Origin: Streptomyces omiyaensis
Lineage (GTDB): Bacteria; Actinomycetota; Actinomycetes; Streptomycetales; Streptomycetaceae
Assembly: GCF_014650895.1 (NCBI RefSeq)
Contig: NZ_BMVV01000020.1
Location: 1-64,000 of the forward strand
Reading direction: 5' to 3'
DNA: 64,000 bases
Positions 7,619-18,751 of the stretch are shown here, in pieces (the first letter of the stretch is position 1; each line of letters begins with the position of its first letter). The position numbers and the translations under genes were made by a program. The notes under the pieces were generated by a model that was not told the origin of the DNA, did no database searches, and was given only the letters and a program-made list of their open reading frames with translations.

Positions 7619-8518
7619 ATGACCAGCGCACACGGCACGGACCCGGCGACCGAGAGCTTCGTCGCCCACCGCAACCTGCTCTTCACGGTGGCCTACGAGA
7701 TGCTCGGCTCCGCGGCCGACGCCGAGGACGTCCTCCAGGAGACCTGGCTCCGCTGGACCGGCGTCGACCTGGAGCAGGTCCGCGACCGGCGGGCGTACCT
7801 CGTGCGGATCACCACCCGCCAGGCGCTCAACCGGCTCCGGACCGTGCAGCGCCGCCGGGAGTCGTACGTCGGCCCGTGGCTGCCCGAACCGCTGCTCACC
7901 ACCCCGGACGTGGCCGAGGACGTCGAGCTCACCGAGTCCGTGTCGATGGCGATGATGCTGGTCCTGGAGACCCTCACCCCGACCGAGCGGGCCGTCTTCG
8001 TCCTCCGCGAGGTCTTCGAGGTGGGGTACGACGAGATCGCGACGGCCGTCGACAAGACCCCGGCCGCCGTCCGCCAGATCGCGCACCGCGCCCGCCGGCA
8101 CGTCGACGCCCGCCGTCCCCGCACCACGGTCTCCGCGCGCGAGGCACGGGCCGTCGTGGAGTCCTTCCGGCGGGCGCTGGAGACCCGCGATCCGCAGGAC
8201 TTCCTCGACCTGCTCGCCCCCGACATCGTCCTCGTCAGCGACGGCGGCGGCATCAAGCGCGCCGCGCTCCGCCCGATCGTCGGCGCCGACAAGGTGACCC
8301 GCTTCTACCTGGGCGGCTCCCTCAGGGAGAACGTCACGGTCACCACCGAGCCCACCGTCGTCAACGGCGCCCCGGCGCTCGCCGTGCACGTCGACGGGGA
8401 GATGGACGGGGTCATGGCGATCCGCGTCGAGAACGGCCTGATCAGCGGCCTCTACTACGTCCGCAACCCCGAGAAGCTCGGCCACGCCCTGGCCGCGACC
8501 GCCCTGACACTCCGCTGA
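7619..8518 (+). CDS. sigJ: ECF41-type RNA polymerase sigma factor SigJ
   Basis: This 299-aa sigma factor has region 2 (AYEMLGSAADAEDVLQETWLRW), region 4 (LTPTERAVFVLREVFEVGYDEIATAV) and a C-terminal SnoaL-like domain. The three ECF41 hallmarks are present: WLPEP in the linker, SDGGG in the C-terminal domain, and NPEKL near the end. In this group the fused C-terminal domain regulates activity instead of a separate anti-sigma factor. The start MTSAHGTDPATESF is the family-like one; translation from 7472 would add 49 residues of oxidoreductase remnant. A small membrane protein gene follows after 29 bases. Confidence 0.92.
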   Translation: MTSAHGTDPATESFVAHRNLLFTVAYEMLGSAADAEDVLQETWLRWTGVDLEQVRDRRAYLVRITTRQALNRLRTVQRRRESYVGPWLPEPLLTTPDVAEDVELTESVSMAMMLVLETLTPTERAVFVLREVFEVGYDEIATAVDKTPAAVRQIAHRARRHVDARRPRTTVSAREARAVVESFRRALETRDPQDFLDLLAPDIVLVSDGGGIKRAALRPIVGADKVTRFYLGGSLRENVTVTTEPTVVNGAPALAVHVDGEMDGVMAIRVENGLISGLYYVRNPEKLGHALAATALTLR

Positions 8519-8547
8519 CCCGACCCGCCGCAGGAAAGGACCCCGAG

Positions 8548-8976
8548 ATGACCGGACGGACCACGCCGACCGCACGGCCCGGCACCGCGCACCGGAAGAC
8601 CGTCAGGGCCGCGGTCGCCCTGCAGGCCCTGGCCCTCTTCTTCCAGGCGGGCACCGCCGGCGCCCTGCTCGTCTCCCCGCAGGGCGCGCTGCTCCACGAC
8701 GTCGGCTCCCGCGTGATGTACGGCGCCTCGATGCTCTACCTGGTGGCCGCGATCGTCGCCTGGCGCCCGGGAGGCGGCAGCCCCCGGCCCGTCCTGTACG
8801 CCTCCGGCCTGCTCGTCCTCGCGTCGGTCCAGGTCGCCCTGGGCATCGCCCACCTGCCGGCGCTCCACGTGCCGCTGGGCGTCGTCATGGTCGTCCTCGG
8901 CACCCTGGACCTGGTCCGCGTCCTGACCGCGTCGGCGGAGCCCCGGCCGTCCCGCGAGGCCGTCCGGACGGCCTGA
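8548..8976 (+). CDS. small four-span membrane protein, sigJ partner
   Basis: This 142-aa protein starts at an ATG preceded by AGGAAAGGA and has about four hydrophobic segments (ALQALALFFQAGTAGALLV; GASMLYLVAAIVAW; VLYASGLLVLASVQVALGIA; PLGVVMVVLGTLDLVRVL). It follows sigJ closely and is probably co-transcribed. I do not recognise a functional family; its position suggests a target or accessory of the sigma factor. Confidence 0.75.
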   Translation: MTGRTTPTARPGTAHRKTVRAAVALQALALFFQAGTAGALLVSPQGALLHDVGSRVMYGASMLYLVAAIVAWRPGGGSPRPVLYASGLLVLASVQVALGIAHLPALHVPLGVVMVVLGTLDLVRVLTASAEPRPSREAVRTA

Positions 8977-8995
8977 CCCCGGCCCCGAACGGCGA

Positions 8996-9037
8996 GAAGC
9001 CCCTCCGGACCGCGTTCCCGCGGTCCGGAGGGGCTTC
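8996..9037. terminator. terminator of the sigJ unit and of tRNA-Ala
   Basis: GAAGCCCCTCCGGACCGCG (8996-9014) and its perfect complement (9019-9037) form a 19-bp stem with a TTCC loop. The minus-strand 3' flank ends the tRNA-Ala transcript and the plus-strand side (TTC) ends the sigJ unit. Confidence 0.85.
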
Positions 9038-9046
9038 TTCGTCCGG

Positions 9047-9119
9047 TGGAGCCTAGGGGAGTCGAACCCCTGACATCTGCCATGCAAAGACAGCGCTCTA
9101 CCAACTGAGCTAAGGCCCC
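9047..9119 (-). tRNA. tRNA-Ala (anticodon TGC)
   Basis: The minus strand reads GGGGCCTTAGCTCAGTTGG at the 5' end, CTTTGCATG in the anticodon loop (anticodon TGC) and GGTTCGACTCC in the T arm. The 7-bp acceptor stem GGGGCCT/AGGCTCC closes with one G-U pair. The 73-base gene lacks an encoded CCA. Confidence 0.96.
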
Positions 9120-9247
9120 GGAACGAGGACAGCGTACCGGTTCTCCCCCTGTCCCGGGCAAAAGGTGGGGACTCCCGGTGGACGACCACGCTCCGTAAGA
9201 TGCTGACCGAGGTTCGCAGTGGCGAACCGCAGGGATGGGGAGAAGTG

Positions 9248-9799
9248 ATGGACGCAGCGCAGCAGGAAGCCACGGCAAGAGCCAGAGAGCTTCAGCGCAG
9301 TTGGTACGGGGAGCCGCTGGGGGCGCTCTTCCGCCGGCTGATCGACGACCTCGGGCTCAATCAGGCCCGGCTGGCCGCCGTGCTCGGACTGTCCGCGCCC
9401 ATGCTCTCCCAGCTCATGAGCGGCCAGCGGGCCAAGATCGGCAACCCGGCCGTGGTCCAGCGCGTCCAGGCCCTCCAGGAGCTCGCCGTGCAGGTCGCCG
9501 ACGGCAGCGTCAGCGCCGCCGAGGCCACCGACCGCATGGACGAGATCAAGAAGTCCCAGGGCGGCTCCGTCCTGACCGGCACCAACGGGCAGACCACCCA
9601 CGGCTCCGGCGCCCCGACCGTGCGCCGCGTGGTCCGCGAGATCCAGTCGCTGCTGCGCTCCGTGGCCGCCGCCGGCGACATCATCGACGCCGCCGACTCC
9701 CTCGCCCCCGCCCACCCGGAACTGGCAGAGTTCCTGCGGGTGTACGGCGCCGGGCGCACCGCCGACGCGGTCGCCCACTACGAGTCGCACCAGAACTGA
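9248..9799 (+). CDS. helix-turn-helix DNA-binding protein
   Basis: This 183-aa protein carries an XRE-like helix-turn-helix at about residues 28-60 (LGLNQARLAAVLGLSAPMLSQLMSG) and a second part (about 120-183) of unknown fold ending RTADAVAHYESHQN. GGGGAGAAG lies just before the ATG that gives MDAAQQEATARARELQ. It is conserved upstream of the kinase gene in Streptomyces; target genes are unknown. The region between tRNA-Ala and the start holds its promoter. Confidence 0.85.
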   Translation: MDAAQQEATARARELQRSWYGEPLGALFRRLIDDLGLNQARLAAVLGLSAPMLSQLMSGQRAKIGNPAVVQRVQALQELAVQVADGSVSAAEATDRMDEIKKSQGGSVLTGTNGQTTHGSGAPTVRRVVREIQSLLRSVAAAGDIIDAADSLAPAHPELAEFLRVYGAGRTADAVAHYESHQN

Positions 9800-9892
9800 C
9801 GCGGTCGCGCACGACCGGTGACCGATGACGGTGACCGGTGACGGACGATCGATGACGGACGACCGACGACGACGGGGAGCGGGCGCAGCGCG

Positions 9893-11197
9893 ATGGGTGA
9901 GGTCTTCGCCGGCAGGTACGAGCTGATCGATCCGATCGGGCGGGGCGGGGCGGGCGCGGTCTGGCGCGCCTGGGACCACCGCCGCCGCCGCTACGTGGCG
10001 GCCAAGGTGCTCCAGCAGAGCGACGCCCACACGCTGCTCCGCTTCGTCCGGGAACAGGCGCTGCGGATCGACCACCCGCACGTCCTCGCCCCGGCCAGCT
10101 GGGCCGCCGACGACGACCAGGTCCTCTTCACCATGGACCTGGTCGCGGGCGGCTCGCTCGCCCACGTCGTCGGCGCCTACGGGGCGCTGCCGCCTCGCTA
10201 TGTCTGCACCCTGCTCGACCAGCTGCTGTCCGGGCTGGCGACGGTGCACGCGGAGGGCGTCGTCCACCGGGACATCAAGCCGGCCAACATCCTGATGGAG
10301 GCCACCGGCACGGGCCGTCCGCACCTGCGCCTCTCGGACTTCGGCATCTCGATGCGCAAGGGCGAACCCCGGCTCACCGAGACCAACTACGTGGTGGGCA
10401 CGCCCGGTTACTTCGCGCCCGAGCAACTCATGGGAGCCGAGCCCGACTTCACGGCGGACCTGTACGCCGTCGGGCTGGTCGCCCTCTATCTGCTGCACGG
10501 CACCCGGCCGGACTCCCGGGCCCTCGTGGAGCACTTCGTGAACCACGGCACCCCGCCGGCGCCGGCGAGCGTCCCCGAGCCGCTGTGGCAGGTCCTCGCC
10601 GGGCTGCTCCAGCCCGATCCGCAGGCCCGCTTCCGGACGGCCACGGGCGTGCGGAAGGCGCTGAGCGCCGCCGTGGAGATGCTGCCCGAGCCGGAGGGCG
10701 GCGAGGAGACGGTCGAGATCGTCGACCAGCTCGGTCCGCTGCCCGCCGGTTTCGGCCCCGGGGGCCCGGCCGCCCGCCCGGTCCGGGACGCCCCGCCGCC
10801 GCCCGGGAACGCCCCGGCCGCCCCGCCGGCCCCGGCCGCCGCCCCCGCACCGCCCGCTCCTGCTCCTGCTCCTGTTCCGGCTCCGGCTCCGGCTCCGGCT
10901 GCCCAGGGGTACGGGGATCCTCTGCGGAACCCGTACCGGCAGCCGTACCAGGAGGTGCCCGCACCCTCCGGGACCGGCAGCTTCCACCTCTCCCCGCCGA
11001 CCGCCCCGACGCATCCGTACGCCGCCGCCCACCCGTACGCCTCCCAGCCCGCCGGGATGCCCGGCCCCCACGGCCCCACGGCCCCGGTGGCGGTGCCCGG
11101 ACGGCGTCCGGGACCGCCCCCGAAGGTGGCGGTCCCGGTGCTGCTGCTGGCGCTGGTGTCGCTCGCGGTCGGCTTCTGGGCGCTGACCCGGCTCTGA
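9893..11197 (+). CDS. membrane-anchored Ser/Thr protein kinase
   Basis: This 434-aa Hanks-type kinase has the glycine loop GRGGAGAVW, the ATP-binding Lys in YVAAKVL, the catalytic loop HRDIKPANIL, the metal motif DFGIS and the activation-loop end GTPGYFAPEQ, so it should be active. A Pro/Ala-rich linker (about 285-405) leads to one membrane span at the very C-terminus (VPVLLLALVSLAVGFWAL), with almost nothing outside: there is no extracellular sensor domain. It follows the HTH gene by 93 bases. Substrates are unknown. Confidence 0.93.
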   Translation: MGEVFAGRYELIDPIGRGGAGAVWRAWDHRRRRYVAAKVLQQSDAHTLLRFVREQALRIDHPHVLAPASWAADDDQVLFTMDLVAGGSLAHVVGAYGALPPRYVCTLLDQLLSGLATVHAEGVVHRDIKPANILMEATGTGRPHLRLSDFGISMRKGEPRLTETNYVVGTPGYFAPEQLMGAEPDFTADLYAVGLVALYLLHGTRPDSRALVEHFVNHGTPPAPASVPEPLWQVLAGLLQPDPQARFRTATGVRKALSAAVEMLPEPEGGEETVEIVDQLGPLPAGFGPGGPAARPVRDAPPPPGNAPAAPPAPAAAPAPPAPAPAPVPAPAPAPAAQGYGDPLRNPYRQPYQEVPAPSGTGSFHLSPPTAPTHPYAAAHPYASQPAGMPGPHGPTAPVAVPGRRPGPPPKVAVPVLLLALVSLAVGFWALTRL

Positions 11198-11235
11198 GGG
11201 CCCCGGTCCGGCCCCGGGAGGCCTTCCGCGCGGCC

Positions 11236-12573
11236 CTAGTGGCCGGCGGGCGTGCGGCGGCGGGCCAGCAGGGTCCACGCGCCGAGGCCGGCGAGCAGGA
11301 CGGTGCCGAGGCCGAGGCCGCCCGCGGCCAGGGCGACCATGGTGCCGTCGGTCCCGTCCCCGCCGCCCGTGAGGCCGTTCTCCGCGGCCTTGTCGTCGTC
11401 GGCGGTCACCTGGAAGACGCCCGGATCGCCGTCGTAGCCGGGACCGGGCTTCCGGTCGCCCCTGACGGTGACCCTCAGCGTGAGCGGCACCGCCTTGTCG
11501 CCGTACTCCCGGGCGATCTCCGGGCTGAGCGTGGCGGTGAGGTAGTACCAGCCGGCGAAGCGCATGCCGCTCGTCGCGGTCTCGTACGAGGAGCGGTTCT
11601 CGTGGGCGACCGGGCGCTGCGGGGCGAGGGCCGCGGTGGCCTGCTTGCCGCTGTAGCCGACGGTCTGGAGGTCGACGTAGCCGCGCGCCGGGTTGTCGAG
11701 GCCGAGCGCGAGCGCGTTGCCGACCAGCTCGTCGCCGGTGCTGCTGCTGCCCAGCTCGGCGGTGGCGAAGAGCTGCTGGCCCCAGTCGACCGGAACCCGC
11801 CAGAAGAGCGTCTGGCCGGGCAGGATGTCCGCCCGCCACTCGCCGCTCCGGAGCGAGACGGCGGCGTGGAAGCCGTCCCCGCCCTGGCGGACCGTGGGCC
11901 CGCCGGTGGGCGGCGCGGGCGTCCCCGAGGGCCAGGAGTCGGGCAGCTCGTCCGGTCCGGCCTTGCTCAGCAGCGGCTCGGAGACGTGCTGGAGCTCCAG
12001 CTCCCAGTCGTCGGCGGCGGAGGCCGCGTCCGACTCCCGCTCCACGAGCACGTAGTACGTGCCGGCGTCCTGGCAGCCGGAGGCGTCCGGGTCGACGATC
12101 CGGCGCGCGTAGCCGGTCAGCGGCCGGACGTGGTCGCCGGAGGCGAAGTTGACCTCCTGGTAGCCGCACTCGGTGCCGGAGCCGTCCTGGATCGCGATCC
12201 GGAAGCCGTCGCCGTACGCGGCCTTCCCGCCCGGCTTGGGGACGGCGACGGCCGAGACGTACGCGTTCCTCTTCACGTCCAGGTCGAGCCGGTAGTAGAC
12301 CTTGCCGTCCTTCTTCAGGGTGTCCCGGTAGGTCCTCCCCGGCTCCAGCACCCGCGCGTCGGCGCTGGAGGCGGCCCCCTGGATCCGTTGGGCCCCGGGG
12401 TCGAAGGCGTACGGGGGGAGCGCCGCGGTCCCGTCGGCCCGCGCGGGCAGGGCCGTGAGCGTGCCCACCGCCGCGGCGGCCGTGAGCAGCGCCGCGATCC
12501 TCCGCGTCCTGGCCGCGGTCCTTCCCCGGCGTCCGGTCCCGTCGCCGGCCGTGGCCCCCGCCTGCGTGCTCAC
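11236..12573 (-). CDS. secreted, C-terminally anchored protein of unknown function
   Basis: This 445-aa protein has a signal peptide (basic start with GRRGRTAARTRR, hydrophobic AALLTAAAAVGTLTALPARA), a long extracytoplasmic region of probable beta-rich modules with YYVLVERE and GWYYLTATLSPEIA stretches, and a C-terminal membrane span (VALAAGGLGLGTVLLAGLGAWTLL cut here) with an RRR stop-transfer. The GTG at 12573 is chosen because it gives a normal signal peptide; the open frame goes further upstream without meaning. It converges on the kinase gene. No function recognised. Confidence 0.75.
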   Translation of the reverse strand: MSTQAGATAGDGTGRRGRTAARTRRIAALLTAAAAVGTLTALPARADGTAALPPYAFDPGAQRIQGAASSADARVLEPGRTYRDTLKKDGKVYYRLDLDVKRNAYVSAVAVPKPGGKAAYGDGFRIAIQDGSGTECGYQEVNFASGDHVRPLTGYARRIVDPDASGCQDAGTYYVLVERESDAASAADDWELELQHVSEPLLSKAGPDELPDSWPSGTPAPPTGGPTVRQGGDGFHAAVSLRSGEWRADILPGQTLFWRVPVDWGQQLFATAELGSSSTGDELVGNALALGLDNPARGYVDLQTVGYSGKQATAALAPQRPVAHENRSSYETATSGMRFAGWYYLTATLSPEIAREYGDKAVPLTLRVTVRGDRKPGPGYDGDPGVFQVTADDDKAAENGLTGGGDGTDGTMVALAAGGLGLGTVLLAGLGAWTLLARRRTPAGH

Positions 12574-12823
12574 GCGCTTCCCCTCGTCGTCTCCGTCACC
12601 CGCGCCGCCCGGCCGCCCGGGGCCGCCGTGCCGGACCATCCTGCCCGGCTCGCGGCCCCGGTGTCCGCACCGGGGGCGGATTCGCCCCGGCCCGGGAGGT
12701 CCGCCGCCGACGTGCGCAGAATCTCCACGTAACCGCCGCCCGGGCACCGGCTTCGCGGGAGCAAGCGAACGGTTCCCCCCCGGTGGGCCGGGCCCGCGGC
12801 CCGTGGGACGGACCCGGAAACGC
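12574..12823. other. intergenic region upstream of the secreted-protein gene
   Basis: No gene is seen. It should contain the promoter of the minus-strand secreted protein. A hairpin assigned to the DLW-39 gene follows at 12824. Confidence 0.4.
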
Positions 12824-12860
12824 CGAGATCCCGGCCGCGCGGGGCGCGGCCGGGATCTCG
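12824..12860. terminator. terminator after the DLW-39 gene
   Basis: CGAGATCCCGGCCGCGC (12824-12840) and its perfect complement (12844-12860) form a 17-bp stem with a GGG loop, 19 bases past the stop codon of the minus-strand DLW-39 gene. Confidence 0.85.
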
Positions 12861-12879
12861 GTTTCAGATGGGGCGGGTC

Positions 12880-13014
12880 TCAGACACCGGAGCCGGACGG
12901 CACGGAGTCGGTCGCCTCCGTCCACAGGTCCTGCTCGGCGCGATCCGCCTGGATCTGGCGGTACACGAGGAGCCCGCCGATGGCGGCCAGTGCGACCAGG
13001 AGCAGCTTCTTCAC
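12880..13014 (-). CDS. DLW-39 family small membrane protein
   Basis: This 44-aa protein starts with GTG and reads VKKLLLVALAAIGGLLVYRQ, then the family signature QADRAEQDLWTEATDSV. It has one N-terminal membrane span and a short acidic tail. The family is named for the DLW motif and its small size and is conserved near gyrA in actinobacteria; no function is known. It lies just beyond tRNA-Ile in the same direction. It is easily missed because of its length. Confidence 0.88.
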   Translation of the reverse strand: MKKLLLVALAAIGGLLVYRQIQADRAEQDLWTEATDSVPSGSGV

Positions 13015-13181
13015 CGCGCGACCTCGTCTTTCGTTGACGTAGGAGACTTCCAACGCCCACTCTACACATCGACCGATACCGATCGGTGACCTGTGCGGGC
13101 GCCAAACCTGACGCCCCGGGATCGACCCGGACGGAGCAACCGCCCGGCGCGGCCTGTAGCGGGTCCGAAGACCCGAACGCG

Positions 13182-13217
13182 GAAGGACCCCCGACCGTAA
13201 CCGGTCGGGGGTCCTTC
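13182..13217. terminator. terminator after tRNA-Ile
   Basis: GAAGGACCCCCGACCG (13182-13197) pairs perfectly with 13202-13217, a 16-bp stem with a TAAC loop, 9 bases beyond the 3' end of the minus-strand tRNA-Ile. Confidence 0.85.
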
Positions 13218-13225
13218 TCGATGTG

Positions 13226-13299
13226 TGGGGCTAACAGGATTTGAACCTGTGGCCTCATCCTTATCAGGGATGCGCTCTAACCAACTGAGCTATAGCCCC
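13226..13299 (-). tRNA. tRNA-Ile (anticodon GAT)
   Basis: The minus strand reads GGGGCTATAGCTCAGTTGG at the 5' end, CTGATAAG in the anticodon loop (GAT) and GGTTCAAATCC in the T arm; the acceptor stem GGGGCTA/TAGCCCC pairs perfectly. The gene is 74 bases without an encoded CCA. It lies downstream of gyrA and the DUF3566 gene, as in many actinobacteria. Confidence 0.97.
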
Positions 13300-13421
13300 G
13301 CCGCGCTTTGCGGTGTGTGTCCCGCGCGCTGACTCCTGAACATTAGCGCACGTGGGGGCCAGTCCCAAAATCGCCCGGGCCGGAGGCCCGGGCCGGTCCC
13401 GCGGGACCGGCCCCCCGCGCC

Positions 13422-14096
13422 CTACTCGTCCTCGGCCAGCGTGAGCTCGACGCCGCCGACGAAGCCGGCGGACAGGTTGTAGATGAACGCGCCGAGCGTC
13501 GCCAGGGCGGTCATCAGGACCACGTCGATCACCGCGATGACCGAGGTGAACATGAGGACCCGCGGCAGCGACAGGAAGGACTGCAGGTCGAAGCCGTTGG
13601 ACTCGTTCGAGCCCGTCGCCTCGCTGATCGTCCCGCCGACGGTCGAGAAGACGCCCATGGCGTCCATGACCATCCACAGCACGGCCGCCGCGACGACCGT
13701 GCAGATGCCCAGCGCGATGGAGAGCAGGAAGCTCACCTTCATGACCGACCACGGGTCGGCCTTCGCCACCCGCAGCCGTGCCTTGCGGGTGCGCGGGGTC
13801 GTCCGCGCGCCCGTCCGGGGCCGCCGCACCGCGGAGGCGGACTGGCCGCCGCCCTGGGTGTGGCCGCCGCCCTGAGGGCCCTCGTAGGCCCTCGGCGGGT
13901 GGTAGGCGCCCGCCGGCTGCGCCGCGGGGCGCTCGCCGGGCAGAGCGCCGTTGTAGCCCTGGTAGGGGGGCTGCTGCCCCCGAGTGTCCGTCACCGCAAC
14001 CCCCTGGGAGTCCGTGGCCGAGCCACGGGCGCCGTGCGCTCCGGCACCTGCAGAAGCTCCGGCGGCCGCCGATCCGGCGCCCGTGGCTCCACTCAC
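13422..14096 (-). CDS. DUF3566 transmembrane protein
   Basis: This 224-aa protein has an Ala/Gly/Gln-rich disordered half (about 1-105), a basic stretch (RTRKARLRVAKADPWSVMK) and two membrane spans (about 120-145 and 180-205) of a DUF3566 domain, ending in an acidic tail. DUF3566 genes directly follow gyrA across actinobacteria, including mycobacteria, but the function is unknown. The GTG start lies 3 bases after the gyrA stop, so the gene is almost surely co-transcribed and translationally linked. Confidence 0.9.
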   Translation of the reverse strand: MSGATGAGSAAAGASAGAGAHGARGSATDSQGVAVTDTRGQQPPYQGYNGALPGERPAAQPAGAYHPPRAYEGPQGGGHTQGGGQSASAVRRPRTGARTTPRTRKARLRVAKADPWSVMKVSFLLSIALGICTVVAAAVLWMVMDAMGVFSTVGGTISEATGSNESNGFDLQSFLSLPRVLMFTSVIAVIDVVLMTALATLGAFIYNLSAGFVGGVELTLAEDE

Positions 14097-14099
14097 GCT

Positions 14100-16703
<2,604 letters not shown>

Positions 16704-16744
16704 TGCTGGTCGTCAGTCCTTTCGTACGGTCAGCTGGGACCGAC

Positions 16745-18751
16745 TCAGATGTCGAGGAAGCGAACGTCCTTGGCGTTGCGCTGGATGAAGGAGCGCCGTG
16801 CCTCGACGTCCTCGCCCATCAGCACCGAGAACAGGTCGTCGGCCTGGGCGGCGTCGTCCAGGGTGACCTGGCCGAGCACGCGGTGCTCGACGTCCATGGT
16901 GGTGACGCGCAGCTCCTCGGCGTTCATCTCGCCGAGACCCTTGAAGCGCTGGATCGAGTCCTCGCGGATCCGCTTGCCGTTCTGCTTGCCCAGCTCGACC
17001 AGCGCGTCGCGCTCGCGGTCCGAGTAGGCGTACTCGAAGTCGTCCCGGCCCCACTTGATCTTGTAGAGCGGCGGGCGGGAGAGGTACACGTGCCCGTGCT
17101 CGATCAGCGGCCGCATGAAGCGGAAGAGGAAGGTCAGCAGCAGGGTGTTGATGTGCTGGCCGTCGACGTCGGCGTCCGCCATCAGGATGATCTTGTGATA
17201 GCGGAGCTTCTCGATGTCGAAGTCCTCGTGGACCCCGGTGCCGAAGGCCGAGATCAGCGCCTGGACCTCGGTGTTCTGGAGGATCTTGTCGATCCGGGCC
17301 TTCTCGACGTTCAGGATCTTGCCGCGGATCGGCAGGATGGCCTGGTACATCGGGTTCCGGCCGGACTTGGCGGAGCCGCCGGCGGAGTCGCCCTCGACGA
17401 TGAAGATCTCGCACTTCGTCGGGTCGTTCGACTGGCAGTCGGAGAGCTTGCCCGGGAGGGACGCCGACTCCAGGAGGCCCTTGCGGCGGGTGAGGTCGCG
17501 GGCCTTGCGGGCGGCCACGCGCGCGGTGGCGGCCTGGATGCCCTTGCGGATGATGTCCGCGGCCTCGTTCGGGTTCCGGTCGAACCAGTCCGTCAGGTGC
17601 TCGTGCACGACCTTCTGGACGAAGGTCTTCGCCTCGGTGTTGCCGAGCTTCGTCTTGGTCTGGCCCTCGAACTGCGGCTCGCCGATCTTGATCGAGATGA
17701 TCGCGGTCAGACCCTCGCGGATGTCGTCGCCGGTGAGGTTGTCGTCCTTCTCGCGGAGCAGCTTCTTCTCGCGCGCGTACTTGTTGACGAGCGTCGTCAG
17801 CGCGGCGCGGAAGCCCTCCTCGTGGGTACCGCCCTCGTGGGTGTGGATCGTGTTGGCGAAGGAGTACACGCCCTCGCTGTACGACGAGTTCCACTGCATC
17901 GCGATCTCGGCGGAGAGCAGGCGCTCCTTGTCCTCGGCCTCGATGTCGATGACGGTCGGGTTGATCAGCTCGCCCTTGCGCGAGTTGAGGTACTTCACGA
18001 AGTCGACGATGCCGCCCTCGTAGTGGTACGTCACCGTGCGCGCGGCCGGCTCGGCGGCGGCCTCGGCGTCCGGGTCGTCGGCGCCGACGGTGGCCTTGGC
18101 GGAGTCGCGCTCGTCGGTGAGCGTGATCGTCAGACCCTTGTTGAGGAAGGCCATCTCCTGGAAGCGGCGCGAGAGCGTCTCGAAGGAGTACTCGGTCGTC
18201 TCGAAGATGTCCGGGTCGGACCAGAAGGTGACCGAGGTGCCGGTCTCCTCGGTCTCCTCGTGCTGCGCGAGGGGCGCGGTGGGGGCGCCCATCTTGTAGT
18301 CCTGGGTCCAGCGGTGGCCGTCGGTCTTGATCTCCACCGAGACCTTGGTGGAGAGGGCGTTGACGACGGAGACGCCGACGCCGTGCAGACCGCCGGAGAC
18401 CGCGTAGCCGCCGCCGCCGAACTTGCCGCCCGCGTGGAGGACCGTCAGCACGACCTCGACGGCCGGCTTGCCCTCGGACTCGACGATGCCGACGGGGATG
18501 CCGCGCCCGTTGTCGACGACGCGCACGCCGCCGTCGGGCAGGATCGTCACGTCGATGGTGTCCGCGTGGCCGGCCAGGGCCTCGTCGACCGAGTTGTCGA
18601 CGACCTCCTGGACCATGTGGTGCAGGCCGCGCTCGCCGGTCGAGCCGATGTACATACCGGGGCGCTTGCGCACCGCATCCAGGCCCTCCAGGACCTGGAT
18701 GTTGCTGGCGGTGTACTGAGTGTTCTCGTTGGGGTTGCCGGAATCGGCCAC
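16745..18751 (-). CDS. gyrB: DNA gyrase subunit B
   Basis: This 668-aa ATPase subunit of gyrase has the GHKL ATP site (EVVDNSVDEA, VVDNGRGIPVG, GGLHGVGVSVVNALS), the transducer Lys region (QTKTKLGN) and the Toprim motifs (IVEGDSAGGSAK, MADADVDGQHI, PLYKIKWG, RFKGLGEM). The GTG giving VADSGNPNENTQYTAS is chosen as the family-like start, with AGAAAGGG upstream; the frame extends further without similarity. It heads the gyrB-gyrA-DUF3566 operon. A tryptic insert around AAAEPAARTVTYHYEG is typical for Streptomyces. Confidence 0.98.
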   Translation of the reverse strand: MADSGNPNENTQYTASNIQVLEGLDAVRKRPGMYIGSTGERGLHHMVQEVVDNSVDEALAGHADTIDVTILPDGGVRVVDNGRGIPVGIVESEGKPAVEVVLTVLHAGGKFGGGGYAVSGGLHGVGVSVVNALSTKVSVEIKTDGHRWTQDYKMGAPTAPLAQHEETEETGTSVTFWSDPDIFETTEYSFETLSRRFQEMAFLNKGLTITLTDERDSAKATVGADDPDAEAAAEPAARTVTYHYEGGIVDFVKYLNSRKGELINPTVIDIEAEDKERLLSAEIAMQWNSSYSEGVYSFANTIHTHEGGTHEEGFRAALTTLVNKYAREKKLLREKDDNLTGDDIREGLTAIISIKIGEPQFEGQTKTKLGNTEAKTFVQKVVHEHLTDWFDRNPNEAADIIRKGIQAATARVAARKARDLTRRKGLLESASLPGKLSDCQSNDPTKCEIFIVEGDSAGGSAKSGRNPMYQAILPIRGKILNVEKARIDKILQNTEVQALISAFGTGVHEDFDIEKLRYHKIILMADADVDGQHINTLLLTFLFRFMRPLIEHGHVYLSRPPLYKIKWGRDDFEYAYSDRERDALVELGKQNGKRIREDSIQRFKGLGEMNAEELRVTTMDVEHRVLGQVTLDDAAQADDLFSVLMGEDVEARRSFIQRNAKDVRFLDI

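Noticed and set aside
9047..13299. tRNA genes as integration sites of a mobile element
   Set aside because: No integrase gene or repeated 3' tRNA fragment was found near either tRNA.
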